Source: Rhynochetos jubatus
Taxonomy: Eukaryota; Chordata; Aves; Eurypygiformes; Rhynochetidae
Direction of reading: 5' to 3'
Assembly: GCA_027574665.1 (NCBI GenBank)
Contig: CM050657.1
Coordinates: 17,723,700-17,787,699 of the forward strand
DNA: 64,000 nucleotides
Below the pieces are notes generated by a model. The model made no database searches and was not told the DNA's origin. It saw only the letters and a list, made by a program, of their open reading frames with translations. The translations under genes and the position numbers were made by a program. Every line of letters starts with the position of its first letter. The first letter of the stretch is position 1. Below, piece after piece: positions 21,324-33,893 of the stretch.

Positions 21324-23023
21324 GGTAAGAACTTCACCAGCTTCCTATTTCTGCTTGTTAACAATCAACCATTTTATGATCCTGGGTGCGTTAGAGTACT
21401 GCCACCTGATGTGGCACTGCTTATTGCCTGTGGGACAGTGATCTGGTCACGCGACAGATTGTTAGTTTGTGATTGACCTGTGCAGTTATAAAAAAAACCA
21501 AGGCAGTAGGTGAATGGATACTGGGAGATGAAAGTGTGCCTGGAAGTACCAATGTTACATTGTCAGGGAATGGTCGTTTCAGTAACCTGTGGTGTAACTG
21601 TCTTCAAATTTGTTTGGCTTTTTGCTTGGTTGGATGGAGTTTTTTATACGTCACAGAAGAATTTTGAAGGAAAGGCCTCAAAGGAGAAAAAATGAACAAA
21701 TCTTGTGAAAAGCCTTAGGGCAGTGAGAACCTATTATGAAGCATGAGTAGAAGGGGCAAGGCTTTACATACCTATAATTATGGGTATGGAACAATTGTAA
21801 ATTTGCAGGTGAGAAAATACTCTGCTTTGCATAATAGCCTAAGTCCCAGCTGAGCATGGATGGAATTTGTCTTGGCTAACATCTGTTCCTTTCTGGAATA
21901 AGTGCGTGAAATTTGAATATGATTTCTGTTTACCTCAATCTCTCTCTTTCTCTGTATTTTAAAAACATATTATATTTTATTAGATTCAAAAATACAGGCT
22001 ACCTGTGCAAGCCGCTGGCTCCTTACATAAGTAATCATACGGTAAATACAATGAGATTGAACTCCAGCAATATTGAAATCACTTCCATAGGAAGTTGGCT
22101 GCCTGCCCGGACATCTGACGTCATCTAGGAACCACACACTCTGCCTTGGACAAATGTTTTTGGCACAGTCTTGTGAAAGTCACTGTGGTTGGGATGTGGA
22201 TGGAAATAAGCTCTAAAGTCGTTTACACCTAATGCCTTCCCAGGCATCTCCCTCCCCTTAGATACCTTCCCACATACGTCTGAGTAGCCCTGCTGCCCAC
22301 AGTTGTAGGGAGAGTAACGCCAATCCTTAGCCATTAAGCGTTCCCTCATATATAATGGGAAGTTTCCATTCAGCTTGCCAAACTGTTGTTATGTGGTGTA
22401 ATAATCTGGGATAAGGACTCGATTGTGGCCAACGTAATTCTTGGTAAACAGAGACGAGGAATGATGTCTCATTAAAAAATGTAGTGTGGCAATACGAAAA
22501 TCATGTTTATTACCAGTTCTGGAGTTGTATAAATATAGATGCTAGACATCTGCTGAGCACTGCTTTAGTAGAAATACTGCAGTCACTTTTGCTCAAGTTA
22601 ATAAATCCCAGAGCTAGGAAGGAAAGCAGTGGAATGATGGGTGGAAGCAAGGCAAATGAAATGAGAAGTCAGGCCATGGGAGAGGTTTTTTTCTAATGTA
22701 TTTTCATAAGGTGGTAGTTATGTAACAGTATTCAGTGTGTCAGGGTTTTGTCTACTTATGCTCGTTGAAAGGACATGACAGAATAAACATGACTGAAATT
22801 CTTGTATCAGGCCATTAATTAGACTTTTCCTTTGAGTGGTGAGCGTGTATTGGACTGGCAGCAGTGAGAGCCGCATCTGTAGAGCGAGTGTTGTCCAAAC
22901 AGTGCGGAGCGGTTGGGTCAGCTTAGGGGGATTCCCAGGTTGTGGAAGGATTTTGTTTCCTCCTTACACATCTGCTGGATTTGTCCTTGAAGAACCGTTA
23001 AGGATTATGATACAGTGGGAGCT

Positions 23024-23080
23024 GGTTTTTTTTTTTTTGGTGGATTTTTTTTTTGGTTGGTTATTTTTGTTTTTTTTTTT
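23024..23080 (+). repeat. T-rich tract with GG spacers
   Basis: T runs of about 13, 10 and 11 bases are separated by GGTGGA and GGTTGGTTA-type spacers. No gene is present. A decayed reverse-oriented poly-A tail is one explanation, but no element is recognisable beside it. Confidence 0.7.
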
Positions 23081-24571
23081 AAACAGTAACTGCAAGAAAA
23101 TTCTCAAAAGAAAAAAAAGTGCTTGTTTGGTGTAGTGTAGTTCTGAGCTACTAAGGGACTGCGTCATAGTCTAGATTTAAACCCAAAAGTGAAAGAGTAA
23201 TTTATTGCCGGTCTATGCTGTTAAGCTGTTAAACATGAGCAAGTAAAGTCCCAGTATATTGAAGAATGTTATGGATCTACTTTCACCGGAAAATGCAGGC
23301 AGAAATCTCTCCTGTCGCAACTGGTGGCCTAAACAAGGTAATAGTGTCCCCTGTGCGACCGAGCACGTGTTCTTGCAGCATCAATAGTTTCAACAACTGT
23401 AGCAAGAGAAAAAGAGAAGCTGCAAGTGCCACATAGTGTAGTTCCACAGACAGATGCCAGCATTTCTCTTTTTAATACCAAAATTGGTTGAAATGAAGAG
23501 AAAATGTTATCAGGTATTCTTCAGACTGTTTTGTTTAGAGCTCTTATTCTTATCACTGCTTTGTTTTGTTTGGGTTATTTTTTACCCCAAGATACACTTA
23601 AGTCTTTTATGGTTTCACACCTCTTGTTCTCAGTTTATGTTTATATATTTGTTTGCTGTATTTCTCTCTTGAAATTTGCAAGTCATTCTGTTGACCAAGG
23701 TCTATCTCATCTCCTAAGTTTGTATTCAGGATTTTTTTGCTTGTTTAACAAAACCCCATAAAATAATGCTCTGTGGTTTTCCATTCCAACTCCTCCTTCC
23801 TGCCTGAGCAAAATCAGTTTCGATGCAGTAAGCTCCACAGCTGCCCCTTCCCTCTCTTGTGTTGGCTTTCCTCAATACAAACCCGATCTTCATCCTTTCC
23901 CAGTCTAACCACCAGCTTCCCCAACCCTTTCAGCTTTATCCGAGTCTGATACCAAAGCATGTGCTGTGGTGCATCCACTGGTTTGTACGTTCTGACCCTA
24001 CTGTTGGTATGAGTATTTTTTCCTTAAGGTTGTTGTTAGAGATTTTATAATACAAATCGACTGTGAACAACTCAAGCTGGAAGAGCAGGGCAAGGGGTAT
24101 TTTTTGATCCCTGATTCATTCTAGCTTTAAGGTTTTTTTAGTTTTGGTTTTTTTTTTTTTTTCCCCCAACAGATACATTTTTACAATGTGTGTTTTGAGG
24201 TGGAAAATTTGTATCAGTTTGAATTCTGTCCCAAGGTACCAGAAAACTCCGTGACTTCCTGGCTGCAGGCTGGGTGTCTGCTTTGATGTTCCGTGGACGC
24301 AGATGCTGATTTGTATGTGTTAATGAAATAGTTGCATTCTGTTTAATTTGAATGGTGGAAATTATTCTACCATTTAGAGAACCAGTAGGGTTACTGGAAT
24401 GGGGGTGGCATGGGAAGACTGAGGGACTTCATTATTTATGGGGTAATTTTTGTTTTGTGGTTCATTATATTGACTTGTAATTAATTCACTTCAAGTTTCC
24501 TATAAAATTGCTTTGTGTGAAATGCTATTTATTTTACCTTTTAATAAAATGTCCCAACTCCTGTGATAGGC

Positions 24572-24603
24572 ATGCAAATAATTGAAATAAATTATATGCA
24601 AAT
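24572..24603. promoter_or_regulatory. Two POU octamer sites in AT-rich candidate enhancer
   Basis: Perfect ATGCAAAT octamers occur at 24572-24579 and 24596-24603, start-to-start spacing 24 bases, in the same orientation. The surrounding 24480-24660 is AT-rich and low in repeats, with several TAAT-type homeodomain cores. This resembles vertebrate conserved enhancers, but conservation cannot be judged here. Confidence 0.4.
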
Positions 24604-27600
24604 AAGTATTTAAATAGTATGGAACTATAAGCGTGATGTAATTAAAATGCCTGCACTCTCCTCAGTGTCCCTAATGATGTCCTCACAGCGGTGCTTTCAG
24701 CTGCATTTGCCCGTGTCCTCCCTTCGCTCTGCTGAGCGTGAAGTTTAGCAGGAACTTGGGTGAAGCAACCGGGGTGACCGTGTGTGTTAGGAACGTGACC
24801 TGGACTGTCTTTCCAGTAATGCCACCGTGAGGATTTAAGAAAGACCTAGAGAAGTGCCATTCTCCATGCTGCCTCTAGATTTAAGGCCTCAAGTTGTTTA
24901 CATCTGGAACTGCTGGGGTCAGAAAGCTGATGATTGACTCCTGTTTGGTGGTGGACAGGGCTGCAGATCCGATCCCCCGTGCTCAGCAAGGATACAAAAT
25001 CAGAGCACTGAAGTGGGGTTTGCGTTACCCAGTGAGCTCTTGCTCGGCTTTTGATGTACAGAGGAGTAAGGAAGGCTCTTTAGCGCCCTGGTTGTAGGTG
25101 AGACATTAAACTATAGCCAGATCTACGCCTTTTCTGCTATCTCCAGGTCTAGTTTCCTCACATCGCTCTGTTTTCTGAAGCTCAAAATAAGGCCTGTTCC
25201 TCAATGATATTAATCATCTCACGTGTACTGAAGTGTAGATCTCACTGTGACCCAGAACAATTGATCTTTTAAAGTCAGACTTCACTTCTTATGAAAATAA
25301 GTGGCTCCCACAGGAGAAAGGACTTCTGTTTTCATTTATCGCTCGTGCTGATGAGACATACTTCATAGCTTGAGAAGTCCCATCTTGTATTGACTTCCTC
25401 TGTGTCCGAGTTCATGCTGACAATGCGATTGGCTTTGATCCCAGCCTTGGCTGGGAGAAAATCTTGTAATGGTTTGGGTGGCTTGTGGACAGATCTGATA
25501 AGAGACAGTTTCTTATGTTTTGTAGCTGGTCAGACTGGAATTGACAGAAATACAAGTTGACGTAGATTTTAAGCACGGAGAGGATAGGTATCACTGAAAG
25601 GAAAATAGCTCATGGGAAGAATTGAGTTGGCTTTAGGAATGGCCCTGGAGTGAGAAATTACTCAAGTAAAGGCTGTGAAGGTTGATCTTTTGGGGGTTAT
25701 TGCCGGAGGATATACGGAACATTATACTTTGATTAAACTAAACTGTATTTGAGTGCTTTCATACTCGTGCCTTTTCTCTACACCACAATTAAAGGCAATT
25801 ACTTTTTGTGCTTTTGGATTGCAGTGGGTGTGGCTGTTTACTGGCCAATTTCAGGGTTTTTTGCTTGAGAATGAATGGTACAGGACTTGAAACCTGTGCA
25901 TTGTGTGTTATTCAAAGTAGGAAGGGAAAGATAAGTTCTCAGCACGCGTTTGCTCGGAGCTGAGGAGAACATTTAATGGTTTCATTGAAAACTGTTGAGA
26001 GCTAGAGGAATATTTGCTTAAGTTAATGTACCAAATTAATTTACAGATGACATTGGGTGACGTGGATGTACAGGATAAATTGTACTTTCACTGCTAGGCA
26101 CGGACTAGTGGATTTTTGGAGGTCTTCCCCATCTGGGATGCAGTGTGTAAGATTGGTTGCTCATTTTTCAGAATTTTAGACAATCTGTAAGACAAAGTTG
26201 CTCTTGTAGAGCAGTATATTTCTAGAGTATGTTCTGAGGACACTAAGTTGGGGTGGCAATTTTTGTTTGATACTTTGGAGGCTTTCTCATCTCCTCATCC
26301 TTGTTGAGTTGGCCAAAAGGGTCAAATTTTAAGGCAAAAGATGTAATCCTGTTAGGGAGATAGCTCATTGCACTATTCAACAGCGGCCTCCAACTAGTTA
26401 AACAGTAGTATTGATGGTTGCTGTACCATGCTTTAATTTATCTGAGGTTTAAAATAACTGTGTGTGTTTGTGGGAGAGAATTTCTGCTGCTTTGTATTTG
26501 ATACATATGACTGGGCTCCCAATCGTAAGTGTTCCTATATTTTTTATTTCCTTTAGGAAGTATGAGGTTTTTTTTTTAATCATGCTAGTGAAAGCAAAAT
26601 CTCAGGAGGCCACGCTGACTGGTTGCAGTGCACTTGTGCAAATTTCAGAATGAAATTCACCTTCTCTTCTCCACGAGCAAGAACGTAGAAATGCAGTGCT
26701 GATTGAGACCAGATTTCTCCTATATTGTCATCTTGTGAATTACAATTTTCTGTAAGGCTTGGGGGTGTGTGTGTCAGTTTACCCACATAATTAAGAGTAG
26801 TGGGTGGACAAGCGTGGTAACCAGGAGAGACTTTGAATCTTTGAACTGTGCAGTCCAGCACATAAAGCTTGTGTTTGTGTAGAGGGCGCTGAATTAGTTT
26901 TCCTTGCTTGTGACTTATGGTTCTGGGCTGTCTTGTGAAGCCCTGTTTGGTTGGGTACGAGGCAGGACACGTTCTTGCTCAGTGATGACTTTCTGTTGCA
27001 TTTCATTGATCTGCGTGTTCTTGGAAACAATAAGCTTCCGGTGTCAGTAGGAGATTTTGGTATTGTTTCTAGTTATCCTGAGGAACAGCTGTGGACAGCT
27101 GTACAGTTCCAGAGGGTAGGTATTGGAGAAACCTAAGTCTCTACACCACAGTTCAAGCTTCCTGCAACAGTTGCCCTTAGTACGTGGCCAAACAGAAAAT
27201 GACAGTCCTGCTTGCCTTCTCTGTCCGGTTTTCGGTCTGATGTGAAGACTGGTTAAGTTACCTAAACTACCTAAAAGCAAACAAGACTAGACTTAGGCCG
27301 GGGCTCCATGTTATACTAATGAGTGAGTCAGAAGCGTGCGTTTGACTGTCTTATTTCCAGGAAATCAGCAAGGGCATGACATGACGGATACGCTGCCTTT
27401 GGAGGAGAGGTAGTGTCTCACCAAACCCGCTCTGTGCCAGTTCACAGCTGCTCCTTTGGGCTTTTTTTGTGCAAATTCAGTCTGGCAGCATAATTTTGTA
27501 CTGGCTCCTCGCTTTACCTCGTGTGGCAGTTTGCTGTGGTGTTCCATGTTCCTCTAGAAGAGCCCTTGACCTGGTTCAGCTGGAGTCCTCAGTGTGGTTG

Positions 27601-30569
27601 CAGAGAGGATGGGAAAAGGCTCATGGTTGTGGCAAAAACCCTCTTGCGAATCAAGGAAGAGGCTTTGTCATTGTAAGAATTTCAAATTATTGCAGTGCAG
27701 TGTGTGAGGAGGAACCACCTCCAGTAGCCAGTACTGGAATAAGACATCGTATTTCTCTGGTATCCTTCTCACACCATTCAGTCTTCAGCTGTAAAAGGAA
27801 AAAGTGTGTTGAAGTTTGTCCTTGGAGTCCTCCTACGGTGGACCAACCTACTGCTGTGAATTTGACGTATTATTGTTCACGAGGCTGCTGGGTGAGATGT
27901 ACTTTACAGCTACAACCGTGGGTCGTGCATAGTAAATCTAGTTCCTTTGTGTTCTTTGCATGCTGGTAGTCCATGGTCCCAGGCTGTCAGACTCCAGGCT
28001 CTTGCGGATTTATCTGGTGTCCTCTGAAACTTCACAACAGCTGAAACAACTTCCGTTAAACTTGAGGATAAGTGAGAAGAGAGTCTGCTTAATATAGAAA
28101 CAAACTCCACAGTGTTTTCTGGATGTGAACTTCTGACATGGGAGTGCATGCACTGTTAGGGTAATTTTAAAGAAATGAAAGTTATTTTGTGTGAAAGGCG
28201 GACTTTTACATCTCTGTATGATTTGCTTGTTGGATCCGCTGTTGACAATTTGCAATCTGTCCTTTGGGCCTGCACTTAACGGGCAAGTGTTCAGTGCACA
28301 TTCTCCTCCTAACTACCACAGGCGCTTGTTTGCTGCTCTATGGCCTGTGGCACTTACAGGTGTACCGCTGGAGTGAGGAAACGGGTAGTCATTAAATGAG
28401 GGGAAACTGGAAAACAGCTTGCTTCAGGCAGCTTATTGCAAGGTTGGTTAGTAGTATTTTTTTTCCGAATAGCAAAACAAAGCCACAACAGTACAAAACT
28501 TTTAAAGGCTTTTTCCTCATTGCTGTTACTTGTTTCTTTTTTTATTATTTCTACACCCCCCATGTTATATTATGCAATTTTGGGGCTGTTATCTTACCAT
28601 AGCTACTGCTTTAGCAAGGATGAAAATAGTAACCTGAGTAATACTGTATGCCAGGGGTGACACTGACACTTTAACTGGATCCGTATATGAAGCTCTCGCT
28701 CTCTTCAGCAGTGAGATAGGTGATACGTTGCCATCACCTCTGTGTTTTGGCACTACATTCAAGCTGGGCTTTCTCTGATGCCCAGGGCTTTCAGTCGCTC
28801 TCTGCAGGCGCATGATGGGAAGCGATGGTGTTAACTGATGGTGTCTGCGGGGCTGTGCTCGCTGGGTGATTGCACGGCTGGGAGGCAAACCACATTCATT
28901 TCAACTGCAGGCAGAGCCAGCCACTGTGTGCTTGATGAGCAGCACTTGGCTTCATGGGAGCTGGAGCTCCTGATTGCTGCATGGTGACATTTGGTGACAT
29001 TGGAGGTGAGGAGCAACCAGTTGCAAGGTGGAACTCAGCTGCCCAGGGTTGCAAGGCTTGGCCTGTGAGGGAGAAAAAAGTGGCACCAGCCCAGGAAAAA
29101 AAAGAAGGGAGTTATCAGGCATGGAGGGTGGAAAGATTTGTGGACAAGGAGACAGCAGCAAAGGCCTGGGAGGAAAAATGGCTGGGAAGTGTCAAGGCAG
29201 TAGACAGAGGTGGCAGAGGGTGAGTAGTTGGCAGAGGAGAAGCTTCTTTCAAAATGACTGAGACCATTTGGTTTATGTTAACACATTCTACTTCACAGTT
29301 TGGGAGGAGTGCAAATAAACTAGGTCATCTCATGCAAGCCTTGTTAAGAGAAACATGAAAAAACGGCTAAGTGTAGTAAGAGAAACTATGGGAAACGTCA
29401 AAGATAAAATTAAATGATTTTATGATTTTTGAAGTGATTATTTTTATTAGATATGCAATGTTAACTTAGTGAGGCAACATGGATTTTATTTTGACTTGAT
29501 GCTGTAGTTAATTGTTATCTTGCTTCGTTTGGAGGCTGAAAAATAACAGTGGTTGAGCATGGCTAAGGGCTTTGGAAGGTCTGTGATTCAGTAGACAGTA
29601 GTTCTTTAAACAGATGTGAGACATCTGAGAAAAGGATATAAAATTCCATAGAACAGTGAAAGCAGAAAACCTTTCAGTGTGTTTACTAAGGTTCTTACAG
29701 GTTCACGCTTAAAGGAAAGAAAACCAGTACTAGAGAATCTCATTATTTTGTGTCTCAGTCAACTTCAAATCTGTACCAAAAATGGATTTCCTGACTTAAC
29801 GTTAAAAATACAAATTTATTAGGACGTTACTGCTGTGCTGTGGGTATCATGGGGAAGTTGCTCGTGTAGTGAATTAATGGAGGCATGCCTGCTGACCTTA
29901 CACAGCTATTCCCTTTTGCTGCCTGTAGCAGGAACTTGATCACTTTTTTCCTGCTGTTGCAGAATAAGGAGTTGGGCCAGGAGGCAGATTAGGCTCCAAC
30001 AACAGTTGCATTAGAGCTGCTACTGAAGTGCATGGGAACCCAGTCTGTGGGTTCCCTGCAGGTTTCTGGTTCATCACAGCTCCCTTGTCATCCTCAGTAA
30101 AGTTCAGCCCTTGAGAGAAAATCTAATTATTTTCTCCTGGTAGTAAGACAAGGCGTGGAGAGTGAGCAACCGTTGCAACCGAGGGAGGATTTGACAGTCT
30201 TCAGTATCCCTCACTGTCCTTTCTTTCTGCTGCCATGGGCAATGGGGAGCATCTTTCTTCTCCTGGCAGCAGAAGTTAATAGTGCTGATGCTTCCTTTGT
30301 ACACTGGACTCAGTATCGTATGTCCTCGAGGTAGAACGGTTCCAGAAGCCTGTCCAGCTAACAAGAAAACAAGCTTACCTCTTCTTAAGGCTTTGCTAGA
30401 AACGTAGTGAAGTGTCTGCCCAGGTTCATAAGTGTGGTCATCTCTGCGGTTAGAATCAATAGTGGAAGAGCTTCAGTAAACAGAGGAGGAGTCTCCAGTT
30501 TGGGTGGCAGGAACCCAGCAACAGCTGAGTGAGGTGACGGGGAGGTTTGTAAAATTGGGAGCATTATGG

Positions 30570-30800
30570 TGAAGGTAATCAGGGAGTGGTTTTTTGTTAC
30601 TCTAATGCAAAGACAAAAGGCATTAAATGAAACTAGAAAGTGATGTCCAAAATAAACATAGTTTGGTACTTTTTCCTAGAATATTCCCACAAAGTTCTTT
30701 ACCTTGGAACATGGTAATGCTAAAATTCAGAAAGCCATTATATATATTCATGGAAGAAAAATTCACCTGGTGGTACTGAACACACAGTTTTTATAGCTGA
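30570..30800 (+). mobile_element. Degraded CR1-type LINE 3' end
   Basis: Several short blocks occur in the order typical of the CR1/L3 3' region: a segment like 'GGCATTAAATGAAACTAGAA', then 'CACAAAGTTCTTTACC', then 'AAAATTCAGAAAGCCATTAT' and 'ATTCATGGAAG', then 'GGTGGTACTGAACACA'. The copy is in plus orientation and carries no intact coding. Divergence is high, which suggests great age. Confidence 0.6.
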
Positions 30801-33055
30801 CATGGAAAAGGAGACTTTTGAAAAGGGATTCAAAGGACACTTGTGAATTTGGGAGCACCTCTCATAATGAGCACTGCATGAGAAAGCATGCTGATGCTCA
30901 TTTGAAAATAGATCAAGTGCATCATTAGCCGTTTGCAGGTAGCTGGAGTTAGCTCTTTGGTACCAAATCAGTGATAAGCAAAGTGCAAAGGCCCTTCCTG
31001 GCCATTAAAAGGGAAGCCTGGTAAGTGTGTTATATTTGAGGTATTAGAAAGTGAAGCTGGTGAAGGAATACAAAGAGATGTGGCAAGACAAAAGATAATG
31101 ATCTTTTCAGAAGGATCCTAAGTGGATCTGAGTGGGACAAGCTTGCTTTTGCCAGGACCAGCGTAGGCTCAGGCATGAGATAATGAAAGTGTGGATAAGA
31201 ACTTCAGTTTTATGGATGGACGGAATAGGCCATGTTTTAGAAGTGCTATGCAGAAAGAATTGTAAAATTTAGATATAACCTAGTTAAATCTGTAGTCTAT
31301 ATAAAGATGGAGGCATAAAGACCAGTGAAAGTGTGTTTTTTTTAGTGAGTGGCACTGATGTTTTGCTTCTTGTATATGTATATACTTGATCATTTTGAAG
31401 ATGTACAATCACTAAGACTATGAAAACACTTTCAAAATAAGAATACTTTTTGTTTTTATTGCTTCAAGTGTAAGGAGCCCTGGAATGTAACAGGTGACTG
31501 CAAGAAGAAAATGGTCTTGCTTTTCTGTGTGTTCATTTAAGGAGTAGATGTTCTGATTGTGCAGGCTTAATTATGAGGGTTTCTACTGAAGAGCAATGGC
31601 TATTGAATAGTGGTGCATGTCAGCCTTTAAGCTAATATTCCAAGTATATGCTCTAATTAACCTTTTGTCTTCCAAAGTGATCATTATCTGAGAGTATGTT
31701 GTGATCTGCCAAGTGTTGCTCAGGTACATGTCATAGGTTGTTTTCTGAAACCTTAATTTGTAAATGCTTATGGTATTTTTTTCATGTTAGGAGATAACAT
31801 TTTACACTTAGCAGATATTTAGTAATAGAGAGGAATTTTGCAGATATTTCAAAACTCTAGGAACACTATAAACAACACCCTGCCAAATTAAATCTACCTT
31901 AACCTCAGGTTGTGGTTTAAACCTTAGTTTTAAAGAGAATTCCTTTAACAGCTCTGAATTTGATTTTTATCGACATAAATGTGAGAAGCCTTGTACAATT
32001 AAAATATTAGTTCCTTATGTTTTAATGGTAAATGTTTAAGGTATCTTGGTCTATTAGCAAGCTGGGATGGGTTGAAGGTCGGGCTGCTGTTGAGGCTTGG
32101 GAAGACATTCACGTTCAAGTTTCTTGCCTCTTTTTCTTCCTCCAGATGCTCACAGTTTAACCTCTAACTTTCTCTTTGTGCAGCTGCTGTTCTGTTTCCC
32201 GGCAGAAGATAACTCGGGGTGGGGTGGGGGGAGTTGGTTACAGTGTGGGTGCACGTGCTTAGCTTGCCTTGCATCCAGGGGAAACGAAGCAAGGCTCTTT
32301 ACGTCCCCGGTACGCTTTGTTTCTCATGCTTTCACTGTGTTCTTCTGTATAAAATATTTAAAAGTGTGTGTGTTTGCACATATATATATAAAAAATAATG
32401 TGCTTATATGAATGCATTTCTCGGATAGATTTGCTTTGGTTTGGGTTAGAAATAGCAATTATGTGTTCGCAAATTGCCTATTACATATGCCCAGTATACA
32501 ATTTTTCCAGTAGATTTGTAACGGCGTGCTCAGTTCCAGGCGTGTGTGAGCATGCGCTCGTCTCTCCAACGCATTCAGATTTGTGCATGCGGAAATAAAT
32601 TAATTTGGTTCTGCGTGTTAGGTACCCTATTAATGAAAATACAAATAGTGACTTATATTTACAGGACTTTGCGTGATTTTTAACGTGCTTGATGAGAGAT
32701 CGGAGTTAAATACAAATTTGAGTAACTCCTTTAGCAAACAAATGTAGATGCTCATTGCAGTCACCATTTGGCATTTTTTCATACACATAGTGTTTACTTT
32801 TGCAGCATGCGCTGTGGAATGTGCCCCTTAAAGTGCCAGTAATGGCTTAATTATAGACACAGGAATGACAATTTTCGGTTATTTAGCTGAAAGCTCCGCT
32901 GTCTCTCTGAAGACCGCGTGCGCATTTTGGAAACAAAAAAGACGCAAACAGCAGTACCTGCTGGACTTGGTCGTGCTGGCGTCACGCTTTCTACCAGGGC
33001 TACTCTATTTTTTATAAAAGAACTGCTGAAATAATCTTAAGGTTTCAAAGTCAAA

Positions 33056-33893
33056 TGCTCCAAAGGTAGTGAATAGACAGAACAAACCCTTGTAAGATCA
33101 AGGAGGCTGGCAAGTACAAAACGCCGCTGGCTGGTGCTCGCTGCCTGCCAAGACCCGCAGGCTCTTCTCAGCAGAGCTGCTCCCAGCCTGGGGCGAAGCA
33201 AGGGCTCTTCCTGCGTCAACCAGCGCTCTGTGCTTGTCCTTGCTGAATCGCGGTGGGTTCCTGATCCCTCCTGGTGGCAGCTCTGCCCTCAGGAGTAGCT
33301 TCTAGCTCCCCCCAAATCGGTAGTGTCTGTAGGCTCGATGAGAGTGTACTCCCTGGCCCTCTCCAAGTCGATGGAGACATTGAATGGACCAGGTCCCAGG
33401 GTGGATGGCTGTGGTATCCCACGTGTTACTGGCCTCTGGGTCAGTAACCGAAGAAGCCTTTAACCACTGCCCACGGAGACCAACCATCCGACCAGGTTTG
33501 TACCCATCTGGTGGCCTCTCATCCAGATGGTGACATCCCAGCCTGAGTATGCGAATATTGTGTCCGGCGGTGTCAAGCCGTGTGAAAGTTTGGGTATAGC
33601 CTCTACTGCTCTCCCTTTTGTTTTGGAGGTCATGCAAGATCTGCCTTTCTGTAGGCTTGGAGGACACCCTCCATCTCCACGAGCTTTCTAACGTGATAGT
33701 GACCTTGCTACGTGGCATTGGCTCTCTGCACCCTTGGACACAGCCCATCTGGCCCTTTGGGTCAGGTTGTATCAAATAATCCCTGATACAAGCCTCAGCC
33801 TTATCTCCATCTGTTGCTAAATCATCCATCTCCTTCACCAACAAGCCCGCTTTTTCCCCGTTTAGCCTTTTACTGTTATTTGCAGCATGAAAT
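33056..33893 (-). other. GC-richer block with unidentified 198-codon open frame
   Basis: Here GC content and CpG number rise above the flanks. On the minus strand a frame stays open for 198 codons (33302-33898) and a second minus-strand frame is open over long parts with only a few stops, giving sequences rich in Trp, His and Gly. The six-base string GTCAAA occurs at 33050-33055 and 33894-33899, which could be a target-site duplication around an insertion of about 840 bases. I do not recognise the protein in either frame. Options are a decayed endogenous retroviral or other retroelement fragment, a processed pseudogene, or GC-driven chance. No poly-A tail or clear long terminal repeat is visible. 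Confidence 0.3.

Larger units (their letters stand above)
20070..33050. other. Intron-like sequence, middle part, no gene
   Basis: No exon, RNA gene or intact mobile element was recognised. Visible items are the hairpin at 21269-21323, the T/G tract at 23024-23080, a run of 15 T at 24148-24162, the octamer pair at 24572-24603 and a CR1 3' end at 30570-30800. Scattered open frames (for example about 166 codons from 27469) have no protein-family features. Confidence 0.5.

Noticed and set aside
27469-27969. 166-codon plus-strand frame
   Set aside because: No domain, no flanking splice sites that fit, and composition like the surrounding intron.
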